From Sipunculus nudus (lineage: Eukaryota > Annelida > Sipuncula > Golfingiida > Sipunculidae): a stretch of DNA of 64,000 nucleotides. Every line of letters starts with the position of its first letter. Position 1 is the stretch's first letter. Both the position numbers and the translations under genes were made by a program. Positions 11,515 to 24,949 of this stretch are shown here, one piece after another. Below the pieces are notes generated by a model that was not told the DNA's origin, searched no databases, and was given only the letters and a program-made list of their open reading frames with translations. Location: contig CM049309.1 in the NCBI GenBank assembly GCA_026874595.1, forward strand, positions 70,848,926 through 70,912,925, in the 5' to 3' direction.

Positions 11515-11578
<64 letters not shown>
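11515..11578. repeat. (TA)n microsatellite, about 32 units
   Basis: An uninterrupted TA dinucleotide tract. A shorter (TA) stretch recurs at about 11,730-11,743. The tract creates an artefactual Ile-Tyr frame and is not coding. Confidence 0.95.
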
Positions 11579-11582
<4 letters not shown>

Positions 11583-12183
11583 AAGTCTGCATGTACGTTT
11601 GAACTTGATGTAAGAAAAAACGCAATCAGTACAATATATACTAGAATATACATGTAAATGTATAAAAACCTAAACCTAAAAGTTACTATCTATTACATAG
11701 TGTCAAGACATCTTTAGGATTGGTCGTTATATATATATATATATTTTTTTATAGGGTTTCTATTTCAGTCAATGTGAACCTCAAAGAAGATTTAGTTTAC
11801 TTGATCCGAACGTTTTTATTTATGAACAAGGCAGTTATTGAAGAAATGTAACATGCATTTCACATGTTTCGTTCAAATTATAGAGGATTGACGCAAAATA
11901 TATGTCCCATTTGTGTGTTAAACATTGCTCCCATACACTAAGAATCGCTGTGATCATGGATTACAAACAATTCTTTAAAATGTTTAACAATAAAATCGAT
12001 AATTTTACGATTATATTCATCAGGCTTAAAGAAATAATTTAGAATATTAACATGTTTTTGCAAAATTTTGTTTATCCGTTATTGCTGAAGTCTGATTATT
12101 TGTAAACGAATAGGTTAAAATGATTTATTAAAGGATACAACCATCTTTCGATATTTTAAGGTTTGGACCAACGTCTTTATCAT

Positions 12184-12584
12184 TTTTTTTTTTTTTAAGA
12201 TTTTTTTGATGGAGGTAACCGCCTCCATTTTTTAAATGCTTGCTTAACTAAGTCTATATACAACCGCAGAATTTCCATTCCGGTTTCGGACTCCGTGACA
12301 GGGGCTTGCACACAATGCTCTGGCGTCAACCAGGCTCGGTGATTCACTCCTGCGGGTCCTGGGTGTGTCTCATCCCCATTACTGGGTCATAACACCGAGG
12401 AACCCCCGAAAGGCGCACTCGTTTGTGAGTGAAACCCGACTGTTGGGTACAGTCTCCCCATTAGGCCTGCAGTGCACCCACCCTGGGTAGGGGTCGACCG
12501 TGAAAAATCTCACCGGCTCGGCTGAGATTCGAACTCACGATCTCCCGGCTTTGAGCCCTGCGCTCTACCCCTGAGCCACAGAAG
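12184..12584 (-). mobile_element. tRNA-derived SINE, full length
   Basis: Read on the minus strand it opens with a tRNA-like head. The A box TGGCTCAGGGG lies at 12,578-12,568 and the B box GTTCGAATC at 12,534-12,526. A non-tRNA body of about 300 bp follows, then a short TGGAGG/CCTCCA hairpin (12,210-12,227) and a poly(A) tail (T run at 12,184-12,196 on the plus strand). It is flanked by a target-site duplication, AACGTCTTTATCAT with two extra shared C, at 12,168-12,183 and 12,585-12,600. Head, body, A-tail and duplication together make a textbook SINE inserted by LINE-type retrotransposition. A degenerate relative of its body sits at 62.5 kb. Its tRNA head is not a functional tRNA gene. Confidence 0.93.
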
Positions 12585-12600
12585 CCAACGTCTTTATCAT

Positions 12601-13708
12601 ACTGTAGCAATGTTGAAAAAAAATGACCTCGATATAATTAAGCCACGTTTGCCTACTCTTAAATGTTTTTGCGCGCTTTATGAAGCACAGTGAGGTATTC
12701 TCAAAATACAAACCACAGCTATAGTAATGAATCATCCATTAATGACCCTGTCAATAGCGAATCATTCCTACAATAAAATTAGGCATACCCCTCAACAGAC
12801 ACCTTTAATACATTCGTAGTACCAAAATGTTTTCCAAGATGATTATTTCAGGGGATAACATACACTAAGGATAGGTCTAAAAAATTCCCTAGACACGTTA
12901 GACGTGCATGAGTATATAAAATGGGCTTTAATTTTTAAATAAAAAAAAATAAAACTGTTCGAAAAGTTTTCCCCAGGATGCAAAGTGGCGTCAGTTTGAT
13001 CAATAAAATATAGGTTCTCGACAACCATTTACATAAAAAAAAATCGTAATCATACGCCACACTTTAATAAGGTCAGAATCAGGGTTTGGTTCCCTGATTA
13101 ACAGAGCCAAGAATCATCAGACCAGCCGAGTATTCTGATCAGCGAGAGCGGGTATAACATATTTAAAATTTGGAGCTGAATGTACATTGCGATACCACGC
13201 AATCACCGTTCTGATTACAGTTCTGTGCTCTGTGTCAACTCTCTTGCTAGAATCCAGAGAAACTTGCAATACAAAACAGCGGTTACACGAAAGGAGATCT
13301 TGGACGACTGCAGTATATACATCACCGCTTTGTAGGAAGCATAAAAGACTTGTCCTTCACTCTTAAAAAAGTGAGAGCGACTTGATAACCTGTCCCCATG
13401 GAAACAGGGCCCTCGAATGTATTGTTCCTTTTTTTCTTAAAAAAATCTCATTAAAATTCCTCCATAACGTTTTTAAGTAAAGTTGCTAACAAACCAACCA
13501 AGTAACCAATCATCAAAACAACCAAGACAAAATAAATAAAATACCCACGTCAGTGGTTTAAACATGTGCAGACCTCAATAGCTATAATTAGCGACAATCT
13601 GTCAAGTCAATGGTACAAATGCATTATTTTGACCTTGATTGCTGTTCATTTGCTGTACATTGGCTGTGACGCCATGTATTCCCTGAAAAATCATTAAATA
13701 AGCCCTTG
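12601..13708. other. Unassigned flank left of the 40-kb element
   Basis: No gene supported. There is one perfect inverted repeat, AATCAGGG (13,077-13,084) and CCCTGATT (13,092-13,099), with a 7-nt loop. Otherwise AT-rich, unremarkable sequence. Confidence 0.5.
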
Positions 13709-13932
13709 TGTTTCAGCCACGACTGTGAAGTTCGACGGACGTCCGACGTCCATTTTTCGTGAAAATGCTCCGTGAATGCCTGCTCTTCCTCCGCTTTTAG
13801 CCGGAAACATATTTCCCTGACCAGCCTTCTGTTCACCGCTTTGCAGTGTCTTTCGCTGATCATCGCTGCCCTCAAGGCTTCGTCAAGATCATGTATATCA
13901 AACGGTGCCAATACACGCTTTCTAATAGACAA
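13624..13932 (-). CDS. Open frame across the left tip, unknown product
   Basis: A frame opening close to the satellite junction runs outward through the tip. It contains VLAPFDIHDLDEALRAAM, CKAVNRRLVREICFRLKAEE and FHEKWTSDVRRTSQS, then leaves the element and stops in flanking DNA. The first in-frame ATG is well inside (…RAAM); the nominal start codon is TTG, so any translation would need an upstream exon or the internal ATG. The predicted peptide is charged and helix-prone and resembles no family I know. The same frame is present at the other tip with one residue changed. The identical DNA alone could explain that, so coding status is open. Confidence 0.2.
   Translation of the reverse strand: MSIRKRVLAPFDIHDLDEALRAAMISERHCKAVNRRLVREICFRLKAEEEQAFTEHFHEKWTSDVRRTSQSWLKHKGLFNDFSGNTWRHSQCTANEQQSRSK
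13711..13717 (+). other. Left target-site duplication of the 40-kb element
   Basis: TTTCAGC lies immediately outside the left terminus and again outside the right terminus (53,779-53,785). Because terminus and duplication share bases, the direct repeat can be read as 7 bp (element CAC...GTG), 9 bp, or 11 bp TGTTTCAGCCA (13,709-13,719 and 53,777-53,787; element CGACTG...CAGTCG). Confidence 0.8.
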
Positions 13933-13958
13933 ATTTCACTATTAATAATACTAATAAT
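13718..13958 (+). repeat. Left unique tip of the inverted repeat
   Basis: 241 bp without satellite homology, matching 53,538-53,778 in reverse complement. Only two substitutions were seen, CCCTGACC/CCCTAACC and GTGTCTTT/GTGTATTT, plus homopolymer length differences just inside. It includes overlapping palindromes around GGACGTCC and passes into the satellite at GCGACTATTATTC, which is homologous to the monomer's TACGACTATTATTC. Confidence 0.92.
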
Positions 13959-14445
13959 GCGACTATTATTCTTTTTTTTTTTTAAATCTGCTTGATATAA
14001 AAAATGTTATAAAATTTTAAATACGCTAAACAACCATCAAGTTTGGTATCAACGGAAAGTACTTTTCACAGGTAGTCGCATGGTATGAATTTTAGAGTGG
14101 CACAAGTGAGCGTTTTAGAGAAGTCAAATACGACTTTTATTCAATTTTATTTTAATTTAGCGTGAATTTTAAAGTGTTATAAAATTTTAATTACGCTAAA
14201 CAACCCATTAAGTATGGTATCAACGGAAAGTACTTTTTACTGGTAGTCATATGGTATGAAATTTAGAGTTGCACAAGTGAGCGTTTTAGAGCAATCAAAT
14301 ACGACTTTTATTTAATTTTATTTTAATTTAGCGTGAATTTTAAAGTATTATACATCTTTAAATACGCTAAACAACCCATCAAGTTTGGTATCAACGGAAA
14401 GGACTTTTTACTGGTATTCACATGGTATGAATTTTAGAGTGGCAC

Positions 14446-17400
14446 AAGTATGCGTTTTAGAGCAGTCAGATACGACTATTATTCATTTTTTTTTAATTTA
14501 GCGTGAATTTAAAAGTGTTATTAATCTTTAAATACGCTTAACAACCCATCACGTTTGGTATAAACGGAAAGGACTTTTTACTGGTATTCACATGGTATGA
14601 ATTTTAGAGTGGCACAAGTGACCGTTTTAGAGCAGTCAAGTACGACTTTTATTCAATTTTTTTAATTTAGCGTGAATTTTAAAGTATTAAACATCTTTAA
14701 ATACGCTAAACAACCCATCAAGTTTGGTATCAACGAAAAGGACTTTTTACTGGTATTCACATGGTATGAATTTTAGAGTGGCACAAGTGTGCGTTTCAGA
14801 GCAGTCAGATACGACTATTATTCATTTTTTTAAAATTTAGCGTGAATTTTAAAGTGTTATTAATCTTTAAATACGCTAAACAACCCATCACGTTTGGTAT
14901 AAACGGAAAGAACTTTTTACTGGTAGTCACATGGTATGAATTTTAGAGTGGCACAAGAGACCGTTTTAGAGCAGTCAGGTACGACTATTATTCAATTTTA
15001 TTTTAATTTAGCGTGAATTTTAAAGTGTTATAAAATTTTAATTACGCTAAACAACCCATCACGTTTGGTATCAACGGAAAGGACTTTTTAGTGGTATTCA
15101 CATGGTTTGAATTTTAGAGTGGCACAAGTGAGCGTTTTAGAGCAGTTAGATACGACTATTATTCATTTTTTTTAATTTAGCGTGAATTTTAAAGTGTTAT
15201 TAATCTTTAAATACGCTAAACAACCCATCACGTTTGGTATAAACGGAAAGAACTTTTTACTGGTAGTCACATGGTATGAATTTTAGAGTGGCACAAGTGA
15301 GCGTTTTAGAGCAGGCGGATACGACATATATTCAATTTTTTTTCAATTTCGCGTTGATTTTAAAGTGTTATATATATTTAAATACGCTTAACAACTCATC
15401 AAGTTTGGTATCAACGGAAAGTACTTTGCACTGGTAGACCCATGGTATATAAATTAGAGTGGCACAAGTGAGCGTTTTAGAGCAGGCGGATACGACTAAT
15501 ATTCAATTTTTTTTCAATTTCGCGTTGATTTTAAAGTGTTATATATATTTAAATACGCTTAACAACCCATCAAGTTTGGTATCAACGGAAAGTACTTTTC
15601 ACTGGTAGTCCCATGGTATAAAAATCAGAGTGGCACAAGTGAGCGTTTTAGAGCAGCCTGATACGACTATTATTCATTTTTTTTTAATTTCCCGTGGATT
15701 TTAAAGTGTTATATATATTTAAAAACGCTTAACAACCCATCAGGTTTGGTATCAACGGAAAGTACTTTGCACTGGTAGTCCCATGGTATATAAATTAGAG
15801 TGGCACAAGTGAGCGTTTTAGAGCAGGCGGATACGACTAATATTCAATTTTTTTTCAATTTCGCGTTTATTTTAAAGTGTTATATATATTTAAATAGGCT
15901 TAAAAACTCATCAAGTTTGGTACCAACGGAAAGTATTTTTTACTGATAGTCACATGGTATAAAAATTAGAGTGGCACAAGTGAGCGTTTTAGAGCAGTAG
16001 GATACGACTATTATTCATTTTTTAAAATTTCTCTTGGATTTAAAAGTGTTATTAATCTTTAAATACGCTAAACAACCCATCACGTTTGGTATAAACTGAA
16101 AGAACTTTTTACTGGTAGTCACATGGTATGAATTTTAGAGTGGCACAAGTGAGCGTTTTAGAGCAGTCAAATACGACTATTATTCAATTTTATTTTAATT
16201 TAGCGTGAATTTTAAAGTGTTATAAAATTTTAATTACGCTAAACAACCCATCAAGTTTGGTATCAACGGAAAGTACTTTTTACTGGTATTCACATGATAT
16301 GAATTTTAGAGTGGCACAAGTGAGCGTTTTAGAGCAGGCGGATACGACTAATATTCAATTTTTTTTCAATTTCGCGTTGATTTTAAAGTGTTATATATAT
16401 TTAAATACGCTTAACAACCCATCAAGTTTGGTATCAACGGAAAGTACTTTTCACTGGTAGTCCCATGGTATAAAAATCAGAGTGGCACAAGTGAGCGTTT
16501 TAGAGCAGCCTGATACGACTATTATTCATTTTTTTTTTAATTTCCCGTGGATTTTAAAGTGTTATATATCTTTAAATACGCTAAACAACCCATCAAGTTT
16601 GGTATCAACGGAAAGTACTTGGCACTGGTAGTCCCATGGTATATAAATTAGAGTGGCACAAGTGAGCGTTTTAGAGCAGTGGGATACGACTATTATTCAT
16701 TTTTTTAAATTTCTCTTGGATTTAAAAGTGTTATATATCTTTAAATACGCTAAACAACCCATCAAGTTTGGTATCAACGGAAAGTACTTGGCACTGGTAG
16801 TCCCATGGTATATAAATTAGAGTGGCACAAGTGAGCGTTTTAGAGCAGGCGGATACGACTAATATTCAATTTTTTTTTCAATTTCGCGTTGATTTTAAAG
16901 TGTTATATATATTTAAATACGCTTAACAACCCATCAAGTTTGGTATCAACGGAAAGTACTTTTCACTGGTAGTGCCATGGTATAAAAATCAGAGTGGCAC
17001 AAGTGAGCGTTTTAGAGCAGTCAGATACGACTATTATTCATTTTTTTAAATTTCCCGTGGATTTTAAAGTGTTATATATATTTAAAAACCCTTAACAACC
17101 CATCAAGTTTGGTATCAACGGAAAGGACTTTTTACTGGTATTCACATGGTATGAATTTTAGAGTGGCACAAGTATGCGTTTTAGAGCAGTCAGATACGAC
17201 TATTATTCATTTTTTTTTAATTTTGCGTGAATTTAAAAGTGTTATTAATCTTTAAATACGCTTAACAACCCATCACGTTTGGTATAAACGGAAAGGACTT
17301 TTTACTGGTATTCACATGGTATGAATTTTAGAGTGGCACAAGTGACCGTTTTAGAGCAGTCAAGTACGACTTTTATTCATTTTTTTTTAATTTAGCGTGA

Positions 17401-20400
17401 ATTTTAAAGTATTAAACATCTTTAAATACGCTAAACAACCCATCAAGTTTGGTATCAACGAAAAGGACTTTTTACTGGTATTCACATGGTATGAATTTTA
17501 GAGTGGCACAAGTGTGCGTTTCAGAGCAGTCAGATACGACTATTATTCATTTTTTTTAAATTTAGCGTGAATTTTAAAGTGTTATTAATCTTTAAATACG
17601 CTAAACAACCCATCACGTTTGGTATAAACGGAAAGAACTTTTTACTGGTAGTCACATGGTATGAATTTTAGAGTGGCACAAGAGACCGTTTTAGAGCAGT
17701 CAGGTACGACTATTATTCAATTTTATTTTAATTTAGCGTGAATTTTAAAGTGTTATAAAATTTTAATTACGCTAAACAACCCATCACGTTTGGTATCAAC
17801 GGAAAGGACTTTTTAGTGGTATTCACATGGTATGAATTTTAGAGTGGCACAAGTGAGCGTTTTAGAGCAGTTAGATACGACTATTATTCATTTTTTTTAA
17901 TTTAGCGTGAATTTTAAAGTGTTATTAATCTTTAAATACGCTAAACAACCCATCACGTTTGGTATAAACGGAAAGAACTTTTTACTGGTAGTCACATGGT
18001 ATGAATTTTAGAGTGGCACAAGTGAGCGTTTTAGAGCAGGCGGATACGACATATATTCAATTTTTTTTCAATTTCGCGTGAATTTTAAAGTGTTATATAT
18101 ATTTAAATACGCTTAACAACTCATCAAGTTTGGTATCAACGGAAAGTACTTTGCACTGGTAGACCCATGGTATATAAATAAGAGTGGCACAAGTGAGCGT
18201 TTTAGAGCAGGCGGATACGACTAATATTCAATTTTTTTTCAATTTCGCGTTGATTTTAAAGTGTTATATATATTTAAATACGCTTAACAACCCATCAAGT
18301 TTGGTATCAACGGAAAGTACTTTTCACTGGTAGTCCCATGGTATAAAAATCAGAGTGGCACAAGTGAGCGTTTTAGAGCAGCCTGATACGACTATTATTC
18401 ATTTTTTTTTTAATTTCCCGTGGATTTTAAAGTGTTATATATATTTAAAAACGCTTAACAAGCCATCAAGTTTGGTATCAACGGAAAGTACTTTGCACTG
18501 GTAGTCCCATGGTATATAAATTAGAGTGGCACAAGTGAGCGTTTTAGAGCAGGCGGATACGACTAATATTCAATTTTTTTTCAATTTCGCGTTTATTTTA
18601 AAGTGTTATATATATTTAAATACGCTTAAAAACTCATCAAGTTTGGTACCAACGGAAAGTATTTTTTACTGATAGTCACATGGTATAAAAATTAGAGTGG
18701 CACAAGTGAGCGTTTTAGAGCAGGCAGATACGTCTATTATTCATTTTTTTAAATTTCGCGTTGATTTTAAAGTGTTATATATATTTAAATACGCTTAACA
18801 ACCCATCAAGTTTAGTATCAACGGAAAGTACTTTTCACTGGTAGTCCCATGGTATAAAAATCAGAGTGGCACAAGTGAGCGTTTTAGAGCAGCCTGATAC
18901 GACTATTATTCATTTTTTTTTAATTTCCCGTGGATTTTAAAGTGTTATATATATTTAAAAACGCTTAACAACCCATTAAGTTTGGTATCAACGTAAAGTA
19001 CTTTGCACTGGTAGTCCCATGGTATATAAATTAGAGTGGCCTAGTGAGCGTTTTAGAGCAGGCGGATACGACTAATATTCAATTTTTTTTTCAATTTCGC
19101 GTTTATTTTAAAGTGTTATATATATTTAAATACGCTTAACAACTCATCAAGTTTGGTATCAACGGAAAGTACTTTTCACTGGTAGTCACATGGTTTAAAA
19201 ATTAGAGTGGCACAAGTGAGCGTTTCAGAGCAGTCAGATACGTCTATTATTCATTTTTTTAAATTTCGCGTTGATTTTAAAGTGTTATATATATTTTAAT
19301 ACGCTAAACAACCCATCAAGTTTGGTATCAACGGAAAGTACTTTTCACTGGTGGTCACATGGTATAAAAATTAGAGTGGCACAAGTGAGCGTTTTAGAGC
19401 AGTCAGATACGACTATTATTCATTTTTTTTAATTTCTCTTGGATTTAAAAGTGTTATATATATTTAAATACGCTTAACAACCCATCAAGTTTGGTATCAA
19501 CGGAAAGTACTTTTCACTGGTAGTCACATGATATAAAAATTAGAGTGGCACAAGTGAGCGTTTTAGAGCAGGAGGATACGACTAATATTCAATTTTTTTT
19601 TCAATTTCGCGTTGATTTTAAAGTGTTATATATATTTAAATACCCTTAAAAACTCATCAAGTTTGGTACCAACGGAAAGTATTTTTTACTGGTAGTCACA
19701 TGGTATAAAAATTAGAGTGGCACAAGTGAGCGTTTTAGAGCAGTGGGATACGACTATTATTCATTTTTTTAAATTTCTCTTGGATTTAAAAGTGTTATAT
19801 ATCTTTAAATACGCTAAACAACCCATCAAGTTTGGTATCAACGGAAAGTACTTGGCACTGGTAGTCCCATGGTATATAAATTAGAGTGGCACAAGTGAGC
19901 GTTTTAGAGCAGGCGGATACGACTAATATTCAATTTTTTTTTTCAATTTCGCGTTGATTTTAAAGTGTTATATATATTTAAATACGCTTAACAACCCATC
20001 AAGTTTGGTATCAACGGAAAGTACTTTTCACTGGTAGTGCCATGGTATAAAAATCAGAGTGGCACAAGTGAGCGTTTTAGAGCAGTCAGATACGACTATT
20101 ATTCATTTTTTTAAATTTCCCGTGGATTTTAAAGTGTTATATATATTTAAAAACCCTTAACAACCCATCAAGTTTGGTATCAACGGAAAGGACTTTTTAC
20201 TGGTATTCACATGGTATGAATTTTAGAGTGGCACAAGTATGCGTTTTAGAGCAGTCAGATACGACTATTATTCATTTTTTTTTAATTTTGCGTGAATTTA
20301 AAAGTGTTATTAATCTTTAAATACGCTTAACAACCCATCACGTTTGGTATAAACGGAAAGGACTTTTTACTGGTATTCACATGGTATGAATTTTAGAGTG

Positions 20401-23400
20401 GCACAAGTGACCGTTTTAGAGCAGTCAAGTACGACTTTTATTCATTTTTTTTTAATTTAGCGTGAATTTTAAAGTATTAAACATCTTTAAATACGCTAAA
20501 CAACCCATCAAGTTTGGTATCAACGAAAAGGACTTTTTACTGGTATTCACATGGTATGAATTTTAGAGTGGCACAAGTGTGCGTTTCAGAGCAGTCAGAT
20601 ACGACTATTATTCATTTTTTTTAAATTTAGCGTGAATTTAAAGTGTTATTAATCTTTAAATACGCTAAACAACCCATCACGTTTGGTATAAACGGAAAGA
20701 ACTTTTTACTGGTAGTCACATGGTATGAATTTTAGAGTGGCACAAGAGACCGTTTTAGAGCAGTCAGGTACGACTATTATTCAATTTTATTTTAATTTAG
20801 CGTGAATTTTAAAGTGTTATAAAATTTTAATTACGCTAAACAACCCATCACGTTTGGTATCAACGGAAAGGACTTTTTAGTGGTATTCACATGGTATGAA
20901 TTTTAGAGTGGCACAAGTGAGCGTTTTAGAGCAGTTAGATACGACTATTATTCATTTTTTTTAATTTAGCGTGAATTTTAAAGTGTTATTAATCTTTAAA
21001 TACGCTAAACAACCCATCACGTTTGGTATAAACGGAAAGAACTTTTTACTGGTAGTCACATGGTATGAATTTTAGAGTGGCACAAGTGAGCGTTTTAGAG
21101 CAGGCGGATACGACATATATTCAATTTTTTTTCAATTTCGCGTGAATTTTAAAGTGTTATATATATTTAAATACGCTTAACAACTCATCAAGTTTGGTAT
21201 CAACGGAAAGTACTTTGCACTGGTAGACCCATGGTATATAAATAAGAGTGGCACAAGTGAGCGTTTTAGAGCAGGCGGATACGACTAATATTCAATTTTT
21301 TTTCAATTTCGCGTTGATTTTAAAGTGTTATATATATTTAAATACGCTTAACAACCCATCAAGTTTGGTATCAACGGAAAGTACTTTTCACTGGTAGTCC
21401 CATGGTATAAAAATCAGAGTGGCACAAGTGAGCGTTTTAGAGCACCCTGATACGACTATTATTCATTTTTTTTTAATTTCCCGTGGATTTTAAAGTGTTA
21501 TATATATTTAAAAACGCTTAACAACCCATCAAGTTTGGTATCAACGGAAAGTACTTTGCACTGGTAGTCCCATGGTATATAAATTAGAGTGGCACAAGTG
21601 AGCGTTTTAGAGCAGGCGGATACGACTAATATTCAATTTTTTTTCAATTTCGCGTTTATTTTAAAGTGTTATATATATTTAAATACGCTTAAAAACTCAT
21701 CAAGTTTGGTACCAACGGAAAGTATTTTTTACTGATAGTCACATGGTATAAAAATTAGAGTGGCACAAGTGAGCGTTTTAGAGCAGTAGGATACGACTAT
21801 TATTCATTTTTTAAAATTTCTCTTGGATTTAAAAGTGTTATTAATCTTTAAATACGCTAAACAACCCATCACGTTTGGTATAAACTGAAAGAACTTTTTA
21901 CTGGTAGTCACATGGTATGAATTTTAGAGTGGCACAAGTGAGCGTTTTAGAGCAGTCAAATACGACTATTATTCAATTTTATTTGAATTTAGCGTGAATT
22001 TTAAAGTGTTATAAAATTTTAATTACGCTAAACAACCCATCAAGTTTGGTATCAACGGAAAGTACTTTTTACTGGTACTCACATGGTATGAATTTTAGAG
22101 TGGCACAAGTGAGCGTTTTAGAGCAGGCGGATACGACATATATTCAATTTTTTTTCAATTTCGCGTTGATTTTAAAGTGTTATATATATTTAAATACGTT
22201 TAACAACTCATCAAGTTTGGTATCAACGGAAAGTACTTTGCACTGGTAGACCCATGGTATATAAATTAGAGTGGCACAAGTGAGCGTTTTAGAGCAGGCG
22301 GATACGACTAATATTCAATTTTTTTTCAATTTCGCGTTGATTTTAAAGTGTTATATATATTTAAATACGCTTAACAACCCATCAAGTTTGGTATCAACGG
22401 AAAGTACTTTTCACTGGTAGTCCCATGGTATAAAAATCAGAGTGGCACAAGTGAGTGTTTTAGAGCAGCCTGATACGACTATTATTCATTTTTTTTTAAT
22501 TTCCCGTGGATTTTAAAGTGTTATATATATTTAAAAACGCTTAACAACCCATCAAGTTTGGTATCAACGGAAAGTACTTTGCACTGGTAGTCCCATGGTA
22601 TATAAATTAGAGTGGCACAAGTGAGCGTTTTAGAGCAGGCGGATACGACTAATATTCAATTTTTTTTCAATTTCGCGTTTATTTTAAAGTGTTATATATA
22701 TTTAAATACGCTTAACAACTCATCAAGTTTGGTATCAACGGAAAGTACTTTTCACTGGTAGTCACATGGTTTAAAAATTAGAGTGGCACAAGTGAGCGTT
22801 TCAGAGCAGTCAGATACGTCTATTATTCAATTTTTTTTAAATTTCGCGTTGATTTTAAAGTGTTATATATATTTAAATACGCTAAACAACCCATCAAGTT
22901 TGGTATCAACGGAAAGTACTTTTCACTGGTGGTCACATGGTATAAAAATTAGAGTGGCACAAGTGAGCGTTTTAGAGCAGTCAGATACGACTATTATTCA
23001 TTTTTTTTAATTTCTCTTGGATTTAAAAGTGTTATATATATTTAAATACGCTTAACAACCCATCAAGTTTGGTATCAACGGAAAGTACTTTTCACTGGTA
23101 GTCACATGATATAAAAATTAGAGTGGCACAAGTGAGCGTTTTAGAGCAGGAGGATACGACTAATATCCAATTTTTTTTTCAATTTCGCGTTGATTTTAAA
23201 GTGTTATATATATTTAAATACGCTTAAAAACTCATCAAGTTTGGTACCAACGGAAAGTATTTTTTACTGGTAGTCACATGGTATAAAAATTAGAGTGGCA
23301 CAAGTGAGCGTTTTAGAGCAGTGGGATACGACTAATATTCATTTTTTTAAATTTCTCTTGGATTTAAAAGTGTTATATATCTTTCAATACGCTAAACAAC

Positions 23401-23450
23401 CCATCAAGTTTGGTATCAACGGAAAGTACTTGGCACTGGTAGTCCCATGG
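14446..23450 (+). repeat. Higher-order repeat, 16-, 18- and 21-monomer versions
   Basis: The rare variant GCACAAGTATGCG occurs at 14,446, 17,170 and 20,235 (spacing 2,724 and 3,065 bp). GCACAAGAGACCG at 14,951, 17,676 and 20,740 gives 2,725 and 3,064. CTTGGCACTGG at about 16,790, 19,853 and 23,429 gives 3,063 and 3,576. These are multi-monomer units of 16, 18 and about 21 monomers, differing by insertion or loss of whole monomers. Within matching blocks copies are nearly identical, whereas neighbouring monomers in one block differ much more, the hallmark of higher-order amplification. Confidence 0.85.
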
Positions 23451-24949
23451 TATATAAATTAGAGTGGAACAAGTGAGCGTTTTAGAGCAGTCAGATACGA
23501 CTATTATTCATTTTTTTTTTTAATTTCTCTTGGATTTAATAGTGTTATATATATTTTAATACGCTAAACAACTCATCAAGTTTGGTACCAACGGAAAGTA
23601 CTTTTCACTGGTAGTCACGTGGTATAAAAATTAGAGTGGCACAAGTGAGCGTTTTAGAGCAGTCAGATACGACTATTATTTCTTTTTTTTTTTAATTTCC
23701 CGTGGATTTTAAAGTGTTATTTATTTTAAAATACGCTAAACAACCCATCAAGTTTGGTATCAACGGAAAGTACTTTTCACTGGTAGTCCCATGGTATATA
23801 AATTAGAGTGGCACAAGTGAGCGTTTTAGAGCAGGCGGGTACGACTAATATTCATTTTTTTTCAATTTCGCGTTGATTTTAAAGTGTTTTAAATATTTAA
23901 ATACGCTTAACAACTCATCAAGTTTGGTACCAACGGAAAGTACTTTTCACTGGTAGTCACATGGTATAAAAATTAGAGTGGCACAAGTGAGCGTTTTAGA
24001 GCAGTCAGATACGACTATTATTCATTTTTTTAAATTTCTCTTGGATTTAAAAGTGTTATATATATTTAAATACGCTTAACAACCCATCAAGTTTGGTATC
24101 AACGGAAAGTACTTTGAACTGGTAGTCCCATGGTATAAAAATTAGAGTGGCACAAGTGAGCGTTTTAGAGCAGCCTGATACGACTATTATTCTTTTTTTT
24201 TCAATTTCGCGTTGATTTTAAAGTGTTATATATATTTAAATACGCTTAACAACTCATCAAGTTTGGTACCAACGGAAAGTACTTTTCACTGGTAGACACA
24301 TGGTATAAAAATTAGAGTGGCACAAGTGAGCGTTTTAGAGCAGTCAGATACGACTATTATTCATTTTTTTTAATTTCCCGTGGATTTAAAAGTGTTATAT
24401 ATATTTAAATACGCTTAACAACCCATCAAGTTTGGTATCAACGGAAAGTACTTTTCACTGGTAGTCCCATTGTATAAAAATTAGAGTGGCACAAGTGAGC
24501 GTTTTAGAGCAGGCGGATACGACTAATATTCAATTTCTTTTCAATTTCGCGTTGATTTTAAAGTGTTATATATATTTAAATACGCTTAACAACTCATCAA
24601 GTTTGGATTAACGGAAAGTACTTTTCACTGGTAGTCACATGGTATAAAAATTAGAGTGGCACAAGTGAGCGTTTTAGAGCAGTCAGATACGACTATTATT
24701 CATTTTTTTAAATTTCTCTTGGATTTAAAAGTGTTATATATATTTAAATACGCTTAACAACCCATCAAGTTTGGTATCCACGGAAAGTACTTTTCACTGG
24801 TAGTCCCATGGTATAAAAATTAGAGTGGCACAAGTGAGCGTTTTAGAGCAGGCGGATACGACTAATATTCAATTTCTTTTCAATTTCGCGTTGATTTTAA
24901 AGTGTTATATATATTTAAATACGCTTAACAACTCATCAAGTTTGGTATC

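Noticed and set aside
11353-11613. 86-codon frame with an Ile-Tyr run
   Set aside because: Produced by the (TA)n microsatellite.
12514-12586. Functional tRNA gene on the minus strand
   Set aside because: A and B boxes are present, but the sequence continues into a SINE body with A tail and target duplication, so it is a SINE head.
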